Source: Flavobacterium sp. ENC (lineage in GTDB: Bacteria > Bacteroidota > Bacteroidia > Flavobacteriales > Flavobacteriaceae). Taken from it: a DNA stretch of 64,000 nucleotides. Numbering within the stretch: the first letter of the stretch is position 1; every line of letters starts with the position of its first letter. Below the pieces are notes generated by a model. The model saw only the letters and a program-made list of their open reading frames with translations. It searched no databases and was not told the DNA's origin. Location of the stretch: the NCBI RefSeq assembly GCF_020991415.1, contig NZ_JAJMOY010000003.1, positions 310,001 to 374,000 on the forward strand, read 5' to 3'. Below, one piece after another: positions 52,176 to 59,706 of the stretch. The position numbers and the translations under genes are program-made.

Positions 52176-52967
52176 ATGTCAGAAAGTTTAATAGTTCCAA
52201 CAATGGCAGAAATGCTAGCCGAAGGAAAACAGCCGGAAGTTCTGTTTTGGGTAGGTTGTGCAGGAAGTTTTGATGATAGAGCAAAGAAAATTACAAAAGC
52301 GTTTGTGCGTATTTTAAACCGTACAAATGTTTCTTTTGCAGTACTTGGTACAGAAGAGAGTTGTACCGGAGATCCTGCAAAACGTGCCGGAAATGAGTTT
52401 TTGTTTCAAATGCAGGCCATGATGAATATTGAGGTGCTGAATGCTTATGAAGCGAAGAAAATAGTGACGGCTTGTCCGCATTGTTTTAATACCTTAAAAA
52501 ATGAATATCCTGAATTGGGTGGGCAGTATGAGGTAATCCATCATACGGAATTCCTGAAATCATTAATTGATGATGGAAGACTAACTGTTGAAGGCGGACA
52601 ATTTAAAGGAAAGAAAATTACTTTTCACGATCCTTGCTATTTAGGAAGAGCCAATAAAGTATATGAAGCCCCAAGAGATTTAATTCAGAAACTGGATGTT
52701 GAATTAGTTGAAATGAAGCGTTCCAAATCAAATGGTTTATGTTGTGGAGCCGGTGGTGCACAAATGTTTAAAGATGCTGAACCAGGAAACAAGGAAGTAA
52801 ATGTTTTGCGTACCGAAGACGCGTTAGAAGTTCAGCCTGATATTATTGCTGCGGGATGCCCGTTTTGTAATACGATGCTGACTGATGGAATTAAAAATAA
52901 GGAAAAAGAAGGACAGGTTAAAGTAATGGACATTGCAGAGTTAATTGCGAATGCACAGGATTTGTAA
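52176..52967 (+). CDS. HdrB-like (Fe-S) protein with two CCG domains
   Basis: 263 residues. Two cysteine-rich CCG domains: TEESCTGDPAKRAGNEFLFQ, then CPHCFNTLKNEYP, HDPCYLGR, LCCGAGGAQMF and GCPFCNTML. These match the non-cubane [4Fe-4S] domains of heterodisulfide reductase HdrB/HdrD, lactate-utilization LutA/GlpC and related proteins. It lacks membrane helices and should dock on the preceding membrane protein. Substrate (disulfide, quinone or hydroxy acid) is unknown. Confidence 0.9.
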   Translation: MSESLIVPTMAEMLAEGKQPEVLFWVGCAGSFDDRAKKITKAFVRILNRTNVSFAVLGTEESCTGDPAKRAGNEFLFQMQAMMNIEVLNAYEAKKIVTACPHCFNTLKNEYPELGGQYEVIHHTEFLKSLIDDGRLTVEGGQFKGKKITFHDPCYLGRANKVYEAPRDLIQKLDVELVEMKRSKSNGLCCGAGGAQMFKDAEPGNKEVNVLRTEDALEVQPDIIAAGCPFCNTMLTDGIKNKEKEGQVKVMDIAELIANAQDL

Positions 52968-53056
52968 TTAAGGTACTGAGTTGCTAAGATCCTAAGGTTC
53001 TAAGTTTTGAAACTTTAAGAAATCTAAAATCCAATAATCTAAAATCTAAAATTAAA
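52968..53056. repeat. CTAAGGTT / AATCTAAA degenerate repeats in an operon spacer
   Basis: The spacer contains GGTACTGAGTTGCTAAGATC, CTAAGGTTCTAAG and then AATCTAAAATCCAATAATC-type words, each repeated with variations. The units are different from those in the previous spacer and in the following one. Confidence 0.55.
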
Positions 53057-53539
53057 ATGTATATCCCTTTTGAAAATTTACCTGGTGAATCCAGAATTTG
53101 GATTTATCAATCAAACAGAAAATTTTCTGATGAGGAATTTTCTGAAATAGAGTCCGATCTTAAAACTTTTGTGGAAGGCTGGGCCGCACACGGAACAAGT
53201 CTTGAAGCTTCCTATGAACTGAAATACAACCGATTTATAATTCTGGCTGTTAATCAGGACGTACAGGCTGCTACGGGATGTTCTATCGATAGTTCTGTTG
53301 AATTTATTCAGGCATTAGAAAAAAAATATAACGTTGATCTGTTAGATAAAATGAACGTTACTTTTAAACTTGGTGAGCATATTGCTCACAAGCCTCTAAT
53401 CGATTTTAAAAAAATGGTTAAGGATAAATCAGTATCTGAAAATACCATTGTTTTCAATAACCTGGTTAACAATATCGAAGAATACAACGAATCCTGGGAA
53501 GTTCCTGCTGCCGATAGCTGGCACAGTCGTTTTTTCTAA
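53057..53539 (+). CDS. Conserved protein of unknown function, partner of (Fe-S) genes
   Basis: 160 residues, cytoplasmic, with no membrane segment, Walker box or iron-sulfur motif. Sequence features: MYIPFENLPGESRIWIYQSN at the start, FVEGWAAHGTSLEASYELKY, GCSIDSSVEFIQALEKKY, and a C-terminal WEVPAADSWHSRFF. From memory this protein is often labelled 'ABC transporter ATPase' in Flavobacterium annotation, but no ATPase motif is present, so the label is unsupported. It is always found next to the HdrB-like gene as far as I recall. The cluster suggests an accessory factor for the redox complex. Confidence 0.75.
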   Translation: MYIPFENLPGESRIWIYQSNRKFSDEEFSEIESDLKTFVEGWAAHGTSLEASYELKYNRFIILAVNQDVQAATGCSIDSSVEFIQALEKKYNVDLLDKMNVTFKLGEHIAHKPLIDFKKMVKDKSVSENTIVFNNLVNNIEEYNESWEVPAADSWHSRFF

Positions 53540-53563
53540 GAAATAATAAAAGTAAAATAGAGA

Positions 53564-53596
53564 GGCATGAAATTTAGATTTCGTGCTTTTTTTTTG
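53564..53596 (+). terminator. Terminator after the (Fe-S) operon
   Basis: GCATGAAAT-TTAG-ATTTCGTGC (one G-T pair) followed by a long T-run. Confidence 0.75.
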
Positions 53597-53609
53597 TTTT
53601 AATTTGTTT

Positions 53610-53675
53610 CAGGTTTCAGGTTTCAGGTTTTGGAAAACTGAAACCTGACGGGTTTTCAAAACCCGTCAGGTTTTA
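53610..53675. repeat. Paired hairpins with AACCTGACGGGTTTT arms
   Basis: AACCTGACGGGTTTT-C-AAAACCCGTCAGGTT (53643-53673) is a perfect 15+1+15 palindrome. Just before it a smaller one (GGTTTCAGGTTTTGGAAAAC-like, 53610-53645) shares the words. Intergenic, of unknown function; possibly part of a mobile palindromic family. Confidence 0.65.
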
Positions 53676-53678
53676 ACA

Positions 53679-53789
53679 AAATCCAAAATCCAAAATCCAA
53701 AATCCAAAATCCAAAATCCAAAATCCAAAATCCAAAATCCAAAATCCAAAATCCAAAATCCAAAATCCAAAATCCAAAATCCAAAATCC
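53679..53789. repeat. Tandem heptamer repeat AAAATCC, 16 copies
   Basis: Sixteen units of AAAATCC in a row (one is 6 bp, AAATCC, at about 53700). Such a satellite in an intergenic spacer can change length by slippage. It lies about 105 bp upstream of bshA and extends a spacer of 354 bp. A CRISPR is excluded: there are no spacers between units. Confidence 0.95.
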
Positions 53790-53893
53790 AACAATCTAAT
53801 AATCTGACAAAACGATTATTCACAAAAATCTAACAATTGAAAACTCCAATTAAACGCTATTTTTAAGTACTTTCGTAGTATTAAATTTAATAC

Positions 53894-55030
53894 ATGAAAA
53901 TAGCAATAGTTTGTTATCCGACTTTTGGCGGTAGTGGGGTAGTAGCCACTGAGTTAGGTCTTGAATTAGCCAGACGCGGACACGAAATACACTTTATTAC
54001 ATACAGTCAGCCCGTTAGGCTGGCACTTCTGAATCCAAATGTACATTATCACGAAGTAAACGTTCCTGAATATCCTCTTTTTCACTATCAGCCTTATGAG
54101 CTGGCTTTGTCAAGCAAATTGGTTGATATGGTGAAATTATACAAGATCGAAGTTCTTCACGTACATTATGCGATTCCACACGCTTATGCGGGTTATATGG
54201 CAAAGCAAATGCTGAAAAACGAAGGTATTAACCTTCCGATGATTACAACACTTCATGGAACAGATATTACATTAGTAGGGAATCATCCTTTCTATAAACC
54301 GGCTGTAACTTTCAGTATCAATAAATCGGATTATGTGACCTCGGTTTCCCAGAGTCTGAAGGATGATACCTTGAAATTATTCAAAATCAAAAATAAAATC
54401 AGGGTGATTCCGAATTTTATTGAGCTTGATAAAATGGTAAAAGACCCGCTGGCGCCTTGTCACCGTTATGTGATGGCAAAGGAAAATGAGCGCATTATCA
54501 CACACATCAGTAACTTCAGAAAGGTGAAACGTATTCCGGATATCATCAAGATTTTCTATAATATCCAGAAAGAAATACCGGCAAAATTAATGATGGTTGG
54601 TGATGGTCCCGAAAAAGAAAAAGCAGAGATTTTATGTCAGGAATTAGGTATTCTGGATAAAGTGATTTTCTTTGGAAACAGTAATGAAATTGACAAAATC
54701 TTATGCATGACTGACTTGTTTTTGCTTCCGTCGGAAACAGAAAGTTTTGGTTTGGCCGCTTTGGAAGCAATGTCCTGTGGTGTTCCGGTAATATCAAGTA
54801 ATTCAGGAGGTTTGCCAGAGGTAAATTTCGATGGTTTTTCAGGCTATCTGAGCAATGTGGGAGATGTGGAAGAAATGGCTGCAAATGCACTGAAAATTTT
54901 AAAAGAGGACGCCGTTTTAAATCAGTTTAAAGCCAACGCACTGGAAGTGGCCAGAAAATTCGATATCAAAAATATATTACCGAAATATGAAGCTTTGTAC
55001 CAAAGAGCGATAGACGATTATAAAAATTAA
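53894..55030 (+). CDS. bshA: N-acetyl-alpha-D-glucosaminyl L-malate synthase (bacillithiol)
   Basis: 378 residues, GT4 glycosyltransferase. MKIAIVCYPTFGGSGVVATE at the start (G-G-S-G-V-V typical of BshA), HGTDITLVG, GDGPEKEKAEIL, and LFLLPSETESFGLAALEAMS then CGVPVISS. It makes GlcNAc-malate, the first step of bacillithiol synthesis. bshB and bshC are not in view. The promoter may use TACTTTCG at 53878-53885, one mismatch from TANNTTTG. Confidence 0.95.
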   Translation: MKIAIVCYPTFGGSGVVATELGLELARRGHEIHFITYSQPVRLALLNPNVHYHEVNVPEYPLFHYQPYELALSSKLVDMVKLYKIEVLHVHYAIPHAYAGYMAKQMLKNEGINLPMITTLHGTDITLVGNHPFYKPAVTFSINKSDYVTSVSQSLKDDTLKLFKIKNKIRVIPNFIELDKMVKDPLAPCHRYVMAKENERIITHISNFRKVKRIPDIIKIFYNIQKEIPAKLMMVGDGPEKEKAEILCQELGILDKVIFFGNSNEIDKILCMTDLFLLPSETESFGLAALEAMSCGVPVISSNSGGLPEVNFDGFSGYLSNVGDVEEMAANALKILKEDAVLNQFKANALEVARKFDIKNILPKYEALYQRAIDDYKN

Positions 55031-55053
55031 CATTCATCTTAAAATAAGCGTAA

Positions 55054-55476
55054 ATGAAAAAAGTAATTTCAGTTTTAGCCGTTTTTGCACTGGTTTCTTG
55101 TGGCGTACAGAAAGCATCGGATTCAAAAGCTCTTTATGAGATTTTAACGGAGCAGTCTGACGGGGGTGGAAATATCAGGTTCTTTGAAATTCTGACCGAG
55201 CCAAATGAAATCAAAATGCTGGAAAATGATCCGCTTCTTAAAGATAAAATGAAACAGGATGATATCGCCAATTCAAATTACGTTATCCTGAATATGGGTG
55301 AAAAGAATACCGGTGGTTATTCAATAGGAATTGAAAAAGTAGAAGAAACAGATAAGAATATCATCATTACGGTAAAAGAAGTTAATCCGGCTCCGGATTC
55401 CATGAACATGCAGGTGATTACTTATCCTTACACAGTAGTTAAAATCCGCTCGAAAAAGGAAATTATTATCAAATAG
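55054..55476 (+). CDS. PrcB-like lipoprotein
   Basis: 140 residues. Lipoprotein signal MKKVISVLAVFALVSCGVQK (Cys 16). The C-terminal about 75 residues fit the PrcB C-terminal domain (GGYSIGIEKVEETDKNIIIT; MQVITYPYTVVKI). In Treponema PrcB is a partner of the protease complex; here the role is unknown. It follows bshA by 23 bp and probably shares its transcript. Confidence 0.8.
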   Translation: MKKVISVLAVFALVSCGVQKASDSKALYEILTEQSDGGGNIRFFEILTEPNEIKMLENDPLLKDKMKQDDIANSNYVILNMGEKNTGGYSIGIEKVEETDKNIIITVKEVNPAPDSMNMQVITYPYTVVKIRSKKEIIIK

Positions 55477-55497
55477 ATTTCACTTACCTTTCATCAT

Positions 55498-55536
55498 AAA
55501 AAAACCTGTCGCTATAAACGACAGGTTTCTTTTTAC
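55498..55536 (+). terminator. Terminator after the bshA-PrcB genes
   Basis: AAACCTGTCG-CTATAAA-CGACAGGTTT followed by a T-run: a 10-bp stem. It also separates the convergent barrel gene. Confidence 0.88.
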
Positions 55537-55555
55537 AATTATTTTTTAGTTTTTA

Positions 55556-56053
55556 TTAGAATCTGAATTTAACTCCTAAACCAACATCAAATCCAAAATT
55601 GTCATCATCATAGTATCCGGAACCAATTTCAGGTCTTGCATCTAATGATAGTGTAATAGGCACCTCTTTAAATCTATATTCGATACCGATATCCCCTGCA
55701 GCAAAAACATAAGTTCCGCTATCATTATATCGGTCATTATTGAAACGGTAATCGTAATCCCAGGCAGCTACACCTCCACCGACACCAGCGTACCAGTTGA
55801 AACCACCATCGATATTCCATACCCATTGGTAAAGTGCAACACCTTTAATAGCGTCTACATCATGGCTGTTTCTCCATCCTAAATCAAACTCTAACCTGTT
55901 TTTTTGATTTAATCCTAATTGATATGATACTTCACCTCCAAATCCGTTGTTGTCTCCAAAACGTATTCCTAAAGCATTTTTAGAAATTTCTTGTGATTGT
56001 GCCGTAAAAGCTAAACCTAATAGCATGATGGCAGATAAAATAATTTTTTTCAT
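55556..56053 (-). CDS. Outer-membrane beta-barrel protein (OmpA/OmpX-like)
   Basis: 165 residues from the ATG at 56053 (MKKIILSAIMLLGLAFTAQS, signal peptide). The ATG at 56101 lies upstream of the -7 element at 56082-56075, so it is not the start. The mature part alternates aromatic-rich strands (IRFGDNNGFGGEVSYQL; WNIDGGFNWYAGVGGGVAAW; ALDARPEIGSG-like; and a C-terminal FDVGLGVKFRF with the terminal Phe of outer-membrane barrels). It is a small barrel of about eight strands; function unknown. Confidence 0.88.
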   Translation of the reverse strand: MKKIILSAIMLLGLAFTAQSQEISKNALGIRFGDNNGFGGEVSYQLGLNQKNRLEFDLGWRNSHDVDAIKGVALYQWVWNIDGGFNWYAGVGGGVAAWDYDYRFNNDRYNDSGTYVFAAGDIGIEYRFKEVPITLSLDARPEIGSGYYDDDNFGFDVGLGVKFRF

Positions 56054-56074
56054 AAAATGGTTATTAATTTTTTT

Positions 56075-56082
56075 CAAACTTA
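56075..56082 (-). promoter_or_regulatory. -7 element of the barrel-protein promoter
   Basis: TAAGTTTG on the minus strand; a transcription start near 56068 gives a 15-nt leader before the start codon at 56053. Confidence 0.55.
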
Positions 56083-56173
56083 CAATTACTGTAAAAACCA
56101 AAACGTATAAAATTATTTTAAATTGTTACATAATTCACATTAGGTGTATTTTTGCCGAAATTCAGATTGAATT

Positions 56174-56998
56174 TTATTTGCTTTTCAGAATAGAAGTAAT
56201 AAGATGATTGCTTAAAATATCTTCCATTTCGAAGAGGTTTTCTTCTTCGGTAAAATTGGATTGTGAATAGGAAAAAAGTTTCCAGCGTTTTTTATGATAT
56301 TCTAAAGCTGTTAGGTTTTCGACCCAGTCCCCGGAGTTGAGATATAAGGTAGATCCGTATTTATTTTCTTTTTGAATTATTTTTGGCTCGTGAATATGAC
56401 CACAGATGACGTAGTCGTATTTTTTTTCAATCGCAAGATCAGTTGCAGTAGTTTCAAAATCAGAAATAAACTTTACTGCCTTTTTTACGCTTGCTTTTAT
56501 TTTTTTGGAGAAAGAATAAGGTTCTCTTCCCAACTTGGATAAAAACCAGTTCATAAGGCGGTTCAGGAGAATCAGGTAGTCATATCCAAGACCTCCCAGT
56601 TTTGCAATCCATTTTGAATGTTGTACGGAAGCATCGAAAACATCCCCGTGAAAAATCCAGGCCTTTTTATCGTCCAGTTCCAGAATTAGTTTATCGACTA
56701 AAGCAAAATTCCCCATATTCATGTCGCTGAACTTTCTGAGAATTTCGTCGTGGTTTCCGGTGATATAATACACCTTTGTTCCTTTAGAGGCCATTCCGAT
56801 TATTTTCTGAATAACCCTTAAGTGATTTTTCGGAAAATAGGATTTTCTAAATTGCCAGGCATCGATAATGTCGCCATTTAAGACAAGTGTTTTCGGTTTT
56901 ATACTTGATAAATAGTTGTTTAGTTCTTTGGCGTGACTGCCGTATGTCCCTAAATGGACATCTGAAATAATGACCAGTTCAACATTTCTTTTTTTCAA
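56174..56998 (-). CDS. UDP-2,3-diacylglucosamine diphosphatase-like phosphoesterase
   Basis: 274 residues of the calcineurin-like metallophosphatase family: LVIISDVHLGTYGSHAKELN (D-x-H), LVLNGDIIDAW (G-D-x-x-D), YYITGNHDEIL (G-N-H-D/E), AWIFHGDVFD and CGHIHEPKI (G-H-x-H). The set fits LpxH (lipid A synthesis, UDP-diacylglucosamine hydrolysis) or its LpxH-like relatives of Bacteroidota. Cytoplasmic and membrane-associated. Single gene between the barrel gene and the divergent aroC. Confidence 0.9.
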   Translation of the reverse strand: MKKRNVELVIISDVHLGTYGSHAKELNNYLSSIKPKTLVLNGDIIDAWQFRKSYFPKNHLRVIQKIIGMASKGTKVYYITGNHDEILRKFSDMNMGNFALVDKLILELDDKKAWIFHGDVFDASVQHSKWIAKLGGLGYDYLILLNRLMNWFLSKLGREPYSFSKKIKASVKKAVKFISDFETTATDLAIEKKYDYVICGHIHEPKIIQKENKYGSTLYLNSGDWVENLTALEYHKKRWKLFSYSQSNFTEEENLFEMEDILSNHLITSILKSK

Positions 56999-57162
56999 TT
57001 TTTCCTGATTTGAAGTTTAGCAAATAAAAGAATCTTAAACGTATTATATTTTATGAAAAGGTTATCAAATCGACCACAATTTTAATAAATTGTGATTTTT
57101 AAGCAATTTAATCTTTACTTAATATTACCAATTTTAAATTTTTTAATTTAATTCATAAAACT

Positions 57163-57170
57163 TACATTTG
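57163..57170 (+). promoter_or_regulatory. -7 element of the aroC promoter
   Basis: TACATTTG, 16 nt before the aroC ATG at 57187, giving a leader of about 10 nt. Confidence 0.5.
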
Positions 57171-57186
57171 CTCAAAACAAATTACA

Positions 57187-58245
57187 ATGGCAGGAAATAG
57201 CTACGGCACCCTATATAAAGTAACGACATTTGGAGAATCCCACGGTGAAGCTTTGGGCGGAATTATTGACGGTTGCCCATCCGGAATAGAACTTGATCTG
57301 GACGCAATTGAAGTGGAAATGTCCCGCAGAAAACCAGGACAATCCGCAATAGTAACTCAAAGAAAAGAACCGGACAGCGTTCAGTTTTTATCGGGAATAT
57401 TTGAAGGTAAAACTACGGGAACACCAATTGGTTTCATTATTCCGAATACGAACCAGAAATCAGATGATTACTCCCATATAAAAGACAATTACCGGCCAAG
57501 CCATGCTGATTATGTATACGATCAGAAATATGGTTTTCGCGATTATCGCGGAGGAGGAAGGAGTTCTGCCCGCGAGACTGCAAGCAGGGTAGTAGCGGGT
57601 GCTATTGCGAAACAAATGCTGCCGGAAATTAAAATTAATGCCTACGTTTCTTCTGTAGGGCCAATTCATTTAGATACACCCTATCAGGAACTGGATTTTT
57701 CTAAAACAGAAAGCAATCCGGTGCGCTGTCCCGATGAAAAATCGGCAGCGATAATGGAAGAATATATTCGTGATATCCGCAAGCAGGGAGATACCGTTGG
57801 AGGAGTTGTTTCCTGCGTGATTCAGAATGTTCCGGTAGGTTTAGGAGAACCTGTTTTCGATAAGTTACATGCCGAGTTAGGAAAGGCAATGCTTTCTATC
57901 AATGCCGTAAAAGGCTTTGAATATGGTAGTGGTTTTTCAGGATCTGAAATGAAAGGCAGTCAGCATAATGATTTATACAATCCTGACGGAACAACTAAAA
58001 CCAATCTCTCCGGAGGAATTCAGGGTGGCATCAGTAATGGTATGGATATCTATTTCAGGGTAGCCTTTAAACCCGTTGCAACGATCATGCAGACCCAGGA
58101 TTCATTAGATAATAAAGGAAATATTACACCAATGACCGGAAAAGGACGTCATGATCCGTGTGTAGTACCTCGCGCAGTGCCAATTGTTGAAGCAATGGCA
58201 GCGATTGTTCTGGCTGATTTTTATTTAATCAACAAAACATATTAA
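57187..58245 (+). CDS. aroC: Chorismate synthase
   Basis: 352 residues, standard length. [20 protein letters not shown] (His of the active site), [38 protein letters not shown] then AIAKQ, and [20 protein letters not shown] (second His). It needs reduced FMN and makes chorismate for aromatic amino acids and quinones. The symporter gene follows in 55 bp, on the same strand. Confidence 0.97.
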   Translation: MAGNSYGTLYKVTTFGESHGEALGGIIDGCPSGIELDLDAIEVEMSRRKPGQSAIVTQRKEPDSVQFLSGIFEGKTTGTPIGFIIPNTNQKSDDYSHIKDNYRPSHADYVYDQKYGFRDYRGGGRSSARETASRVVAGAIAKQMLPEIKINAYVSSVGPIHLDTPYQELDFSKTESNPVRCPDEKSAAIMEEYIRDIRKQGDTVGGVVSCVIQNVPVGLGEPVFDKLHAELGKAMLSINAVKGFEYGSGFSGSEMKGSQHNDLYNPDGTTKTNLSGGIQGGISNGMDIYFRVAFKPVATIMQTQDSLDNKGNITPMTGKGRHDPCVVPRAVPIVEAMAAIVLADFYLINKTY

Positions 58246-58300
58246 TAAATTGTAAGGCAGTGAGGGTCTTATATTTTAATTATAAACAAAAAACAAATTA

Positions 58301-59581
58301 ATGCAAATTACAGAAACCAAAAAAAAATCATTTCTTTCAGGACTAACAGGGCAGATTTTAATTGCCATGGTTCTTGGGGCAATTTTAGGAATTATATTGC
58401 ACAATTCGATTTCGCCTGAGGCTGCGCAATCTTTCAGCAATAAAATAAAAATGCTGGCGACCATTTTTATCAGACTGGTACAAATGATTATTTCTCCTTT
58501 AGTTTTTACTACACTTGTCGTGGGAATTGCTAAACTTGGAGATATAAAAGCAGTGGGAAGAATTGGAGGAAAAGCTTTAGGCTGGTTTTTTACAGCTTCT
58601 TTTATTTCATTATTAATCGGATTATTTTATGTTAATATTTTAGAACCGGGAGTAGGCCTAAAATTAGCACATGTTGATATTGCAACAGCATCAGAAGTAA
58701 CGGCTAAAACAAAATCAATTTCTTTTGAGAACTTTGTAGAACATATCGTTCCTAAAAGTATCATTGAGGCCATGGCAACCAACGAAATTCTGCAGATTGT
58801 AATATTTTCCATCTTTTTCGGACTGGCCGCTGCATCATTAGGCAGTACTGTAAAACCAGTTATCAATGCGCTGGATAAGACTTCGCATATTGTTTTAAAA
58901 ATGGTAAATTATGTAATGAAATTTGCTCCGATCGGGGTTTTTGGTGCCATTGCAGGTGTATTTGCTATCCGGGACTTCCAGGAACTGGCGATTACTTATT
59001 TTAAATTTTTCGGATCATTCCTCATTGGGATAAGCACTTTATGGGTTGTTTTGATCATCGTGGGTTATATTTTCCTGAAAGGAAGAATGACAGAATTGTT
59101 ACGACGTATTATCGGACCATTGGTGATTGCCTTCGGGACAACAAGCAGTGAAGCGGTTTTTCCTAAACTGACAGAGGAATTAGAAGATTTTGGTGTACAA
59201 AACAGAATTGTATCCTTTATGTTGCCGTTAGGATATTCGTTTAATCTCGATGGAAGTATGATGTACATGACTTTTGCCAGTATTTTTATTGCACAGGCTT
59301 ATGGAGTACATCTGGATTTAGGGACACAAATGGTAATGCTGTTGGTTTTAATGCTGACCAGTAAAGGAATCGCCGGAGTGCCAAGAGCAAGTCTTGTAGT
59401 AGTTGCGGCAACCTGCGGAATGTTTGATATTCCGGTTGAAGGAATTGCACTGATATTACCAATTGATCATTTTTGTGATATGTTCAGGAGTGCTACCAAT
59501 GTTTTAGGAAATGCTTTGGCAACATCGGTTGTAGGACAATGGGAAAACGATAAGGAACAGGATATTGCTTTAGAAAAATAA
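58301..59581 (+). CDS. Dicarboxylate/amino acid:cation symporter
   Basis: 426 residues, DAACS (GltP/DctA/SLC1-like) family. About eight membrane segments plus two re-entrant hairpins. The hallmark is the second hairpin AFGTTSSEAVFP (S-S-x-x-x), then LPLGYSFNLDGSMMYMTFAS (substrate site) and the LVVVAATCGMFDIPVEGIAL segment with DHFCDMFRSATNVLGNALAT (R and D/N for substrate and cation). It imports C4-dicarboxylates or Glu/Asp by Na+ or H+. Confidence 0.95.
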   Translation: MQITETKKKSFLSGLTGQILIAMVLGAILGIILHNSISPEAAQSFSNKIKMLATIFIRLVQMIISPLVFTTLVVGIAKLGDIKAVGRIGGKALGWFFTASFISLLIGLFYVNILEPGVGLKLAHVDIATASEVTAKTKSISFENFVEHIVPKSIIEAMATNEILQIVIFSIFFGLAAASLGSTVKPVINALDKTSHIVLKMVNYVMKFAPIGVFGAIAGVFAIRDFQELAITYFKFFGSFLIGISTLWVVLIIVGYIFLKGRMTELLRRIIGPLVIAFGTTSSEAVFPKLTEELEDFGVQNRIVSFMLPLGYSFNLDGSMMYMTFASIFIAQAYGVHLDLGTQMVMLLVLMLTSKGIAGVPRASLVVVAATCGMFDIPVEGIALILPIDHFCDMFRSATNVLGNALATSVVGQWENDKEQDIALEK

Positions 59582-59634
59582 AAATACTTTTTCGAAAGAA
59601 AAATCTTTACAATTTTAAAGGCCAGAAATAAAAG

Positions 59635-59670
59635 AAAGCTGTATTTTTATGCGAAATACAGCTTTTTTTT
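59635..59670 (+). terminator. Terminator after the symporter gene
   Basis: AAAGCTGTATTT-N7-AAATACAGCTTT, a perfect 12-bp stem, followed by T-run. Confidence 0.88.
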
Positions 59671-59681
59671 ATTTTTAAATG

Positions 59682-59689
59682 TATATTTG
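59682..59689 (+). promoter_or_regulatory. -7 element of the hybrid kinase promoter
   Basis: TATATTTG, with transcription start near 59696. That leaves only about 10 nt before the ATG at 59707 and 19 nt before the ATG at 59716. Confidence 0.5.
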
Positions 59690-59706
59690 ATCAAATTAGC
59701 CGATTC

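Noticed and set aside
53057..53539. ABC transporter ATPase
   Set aside because: No Walker A, Walker B or signature motif is present in the 160 residues, so the customary label has no support here.
53679..53789. Possible CRISPR array
   Set aside because: The 7-bp units are adjacent with no spacers and no cas genes are near; it is a simple tandem repeat.
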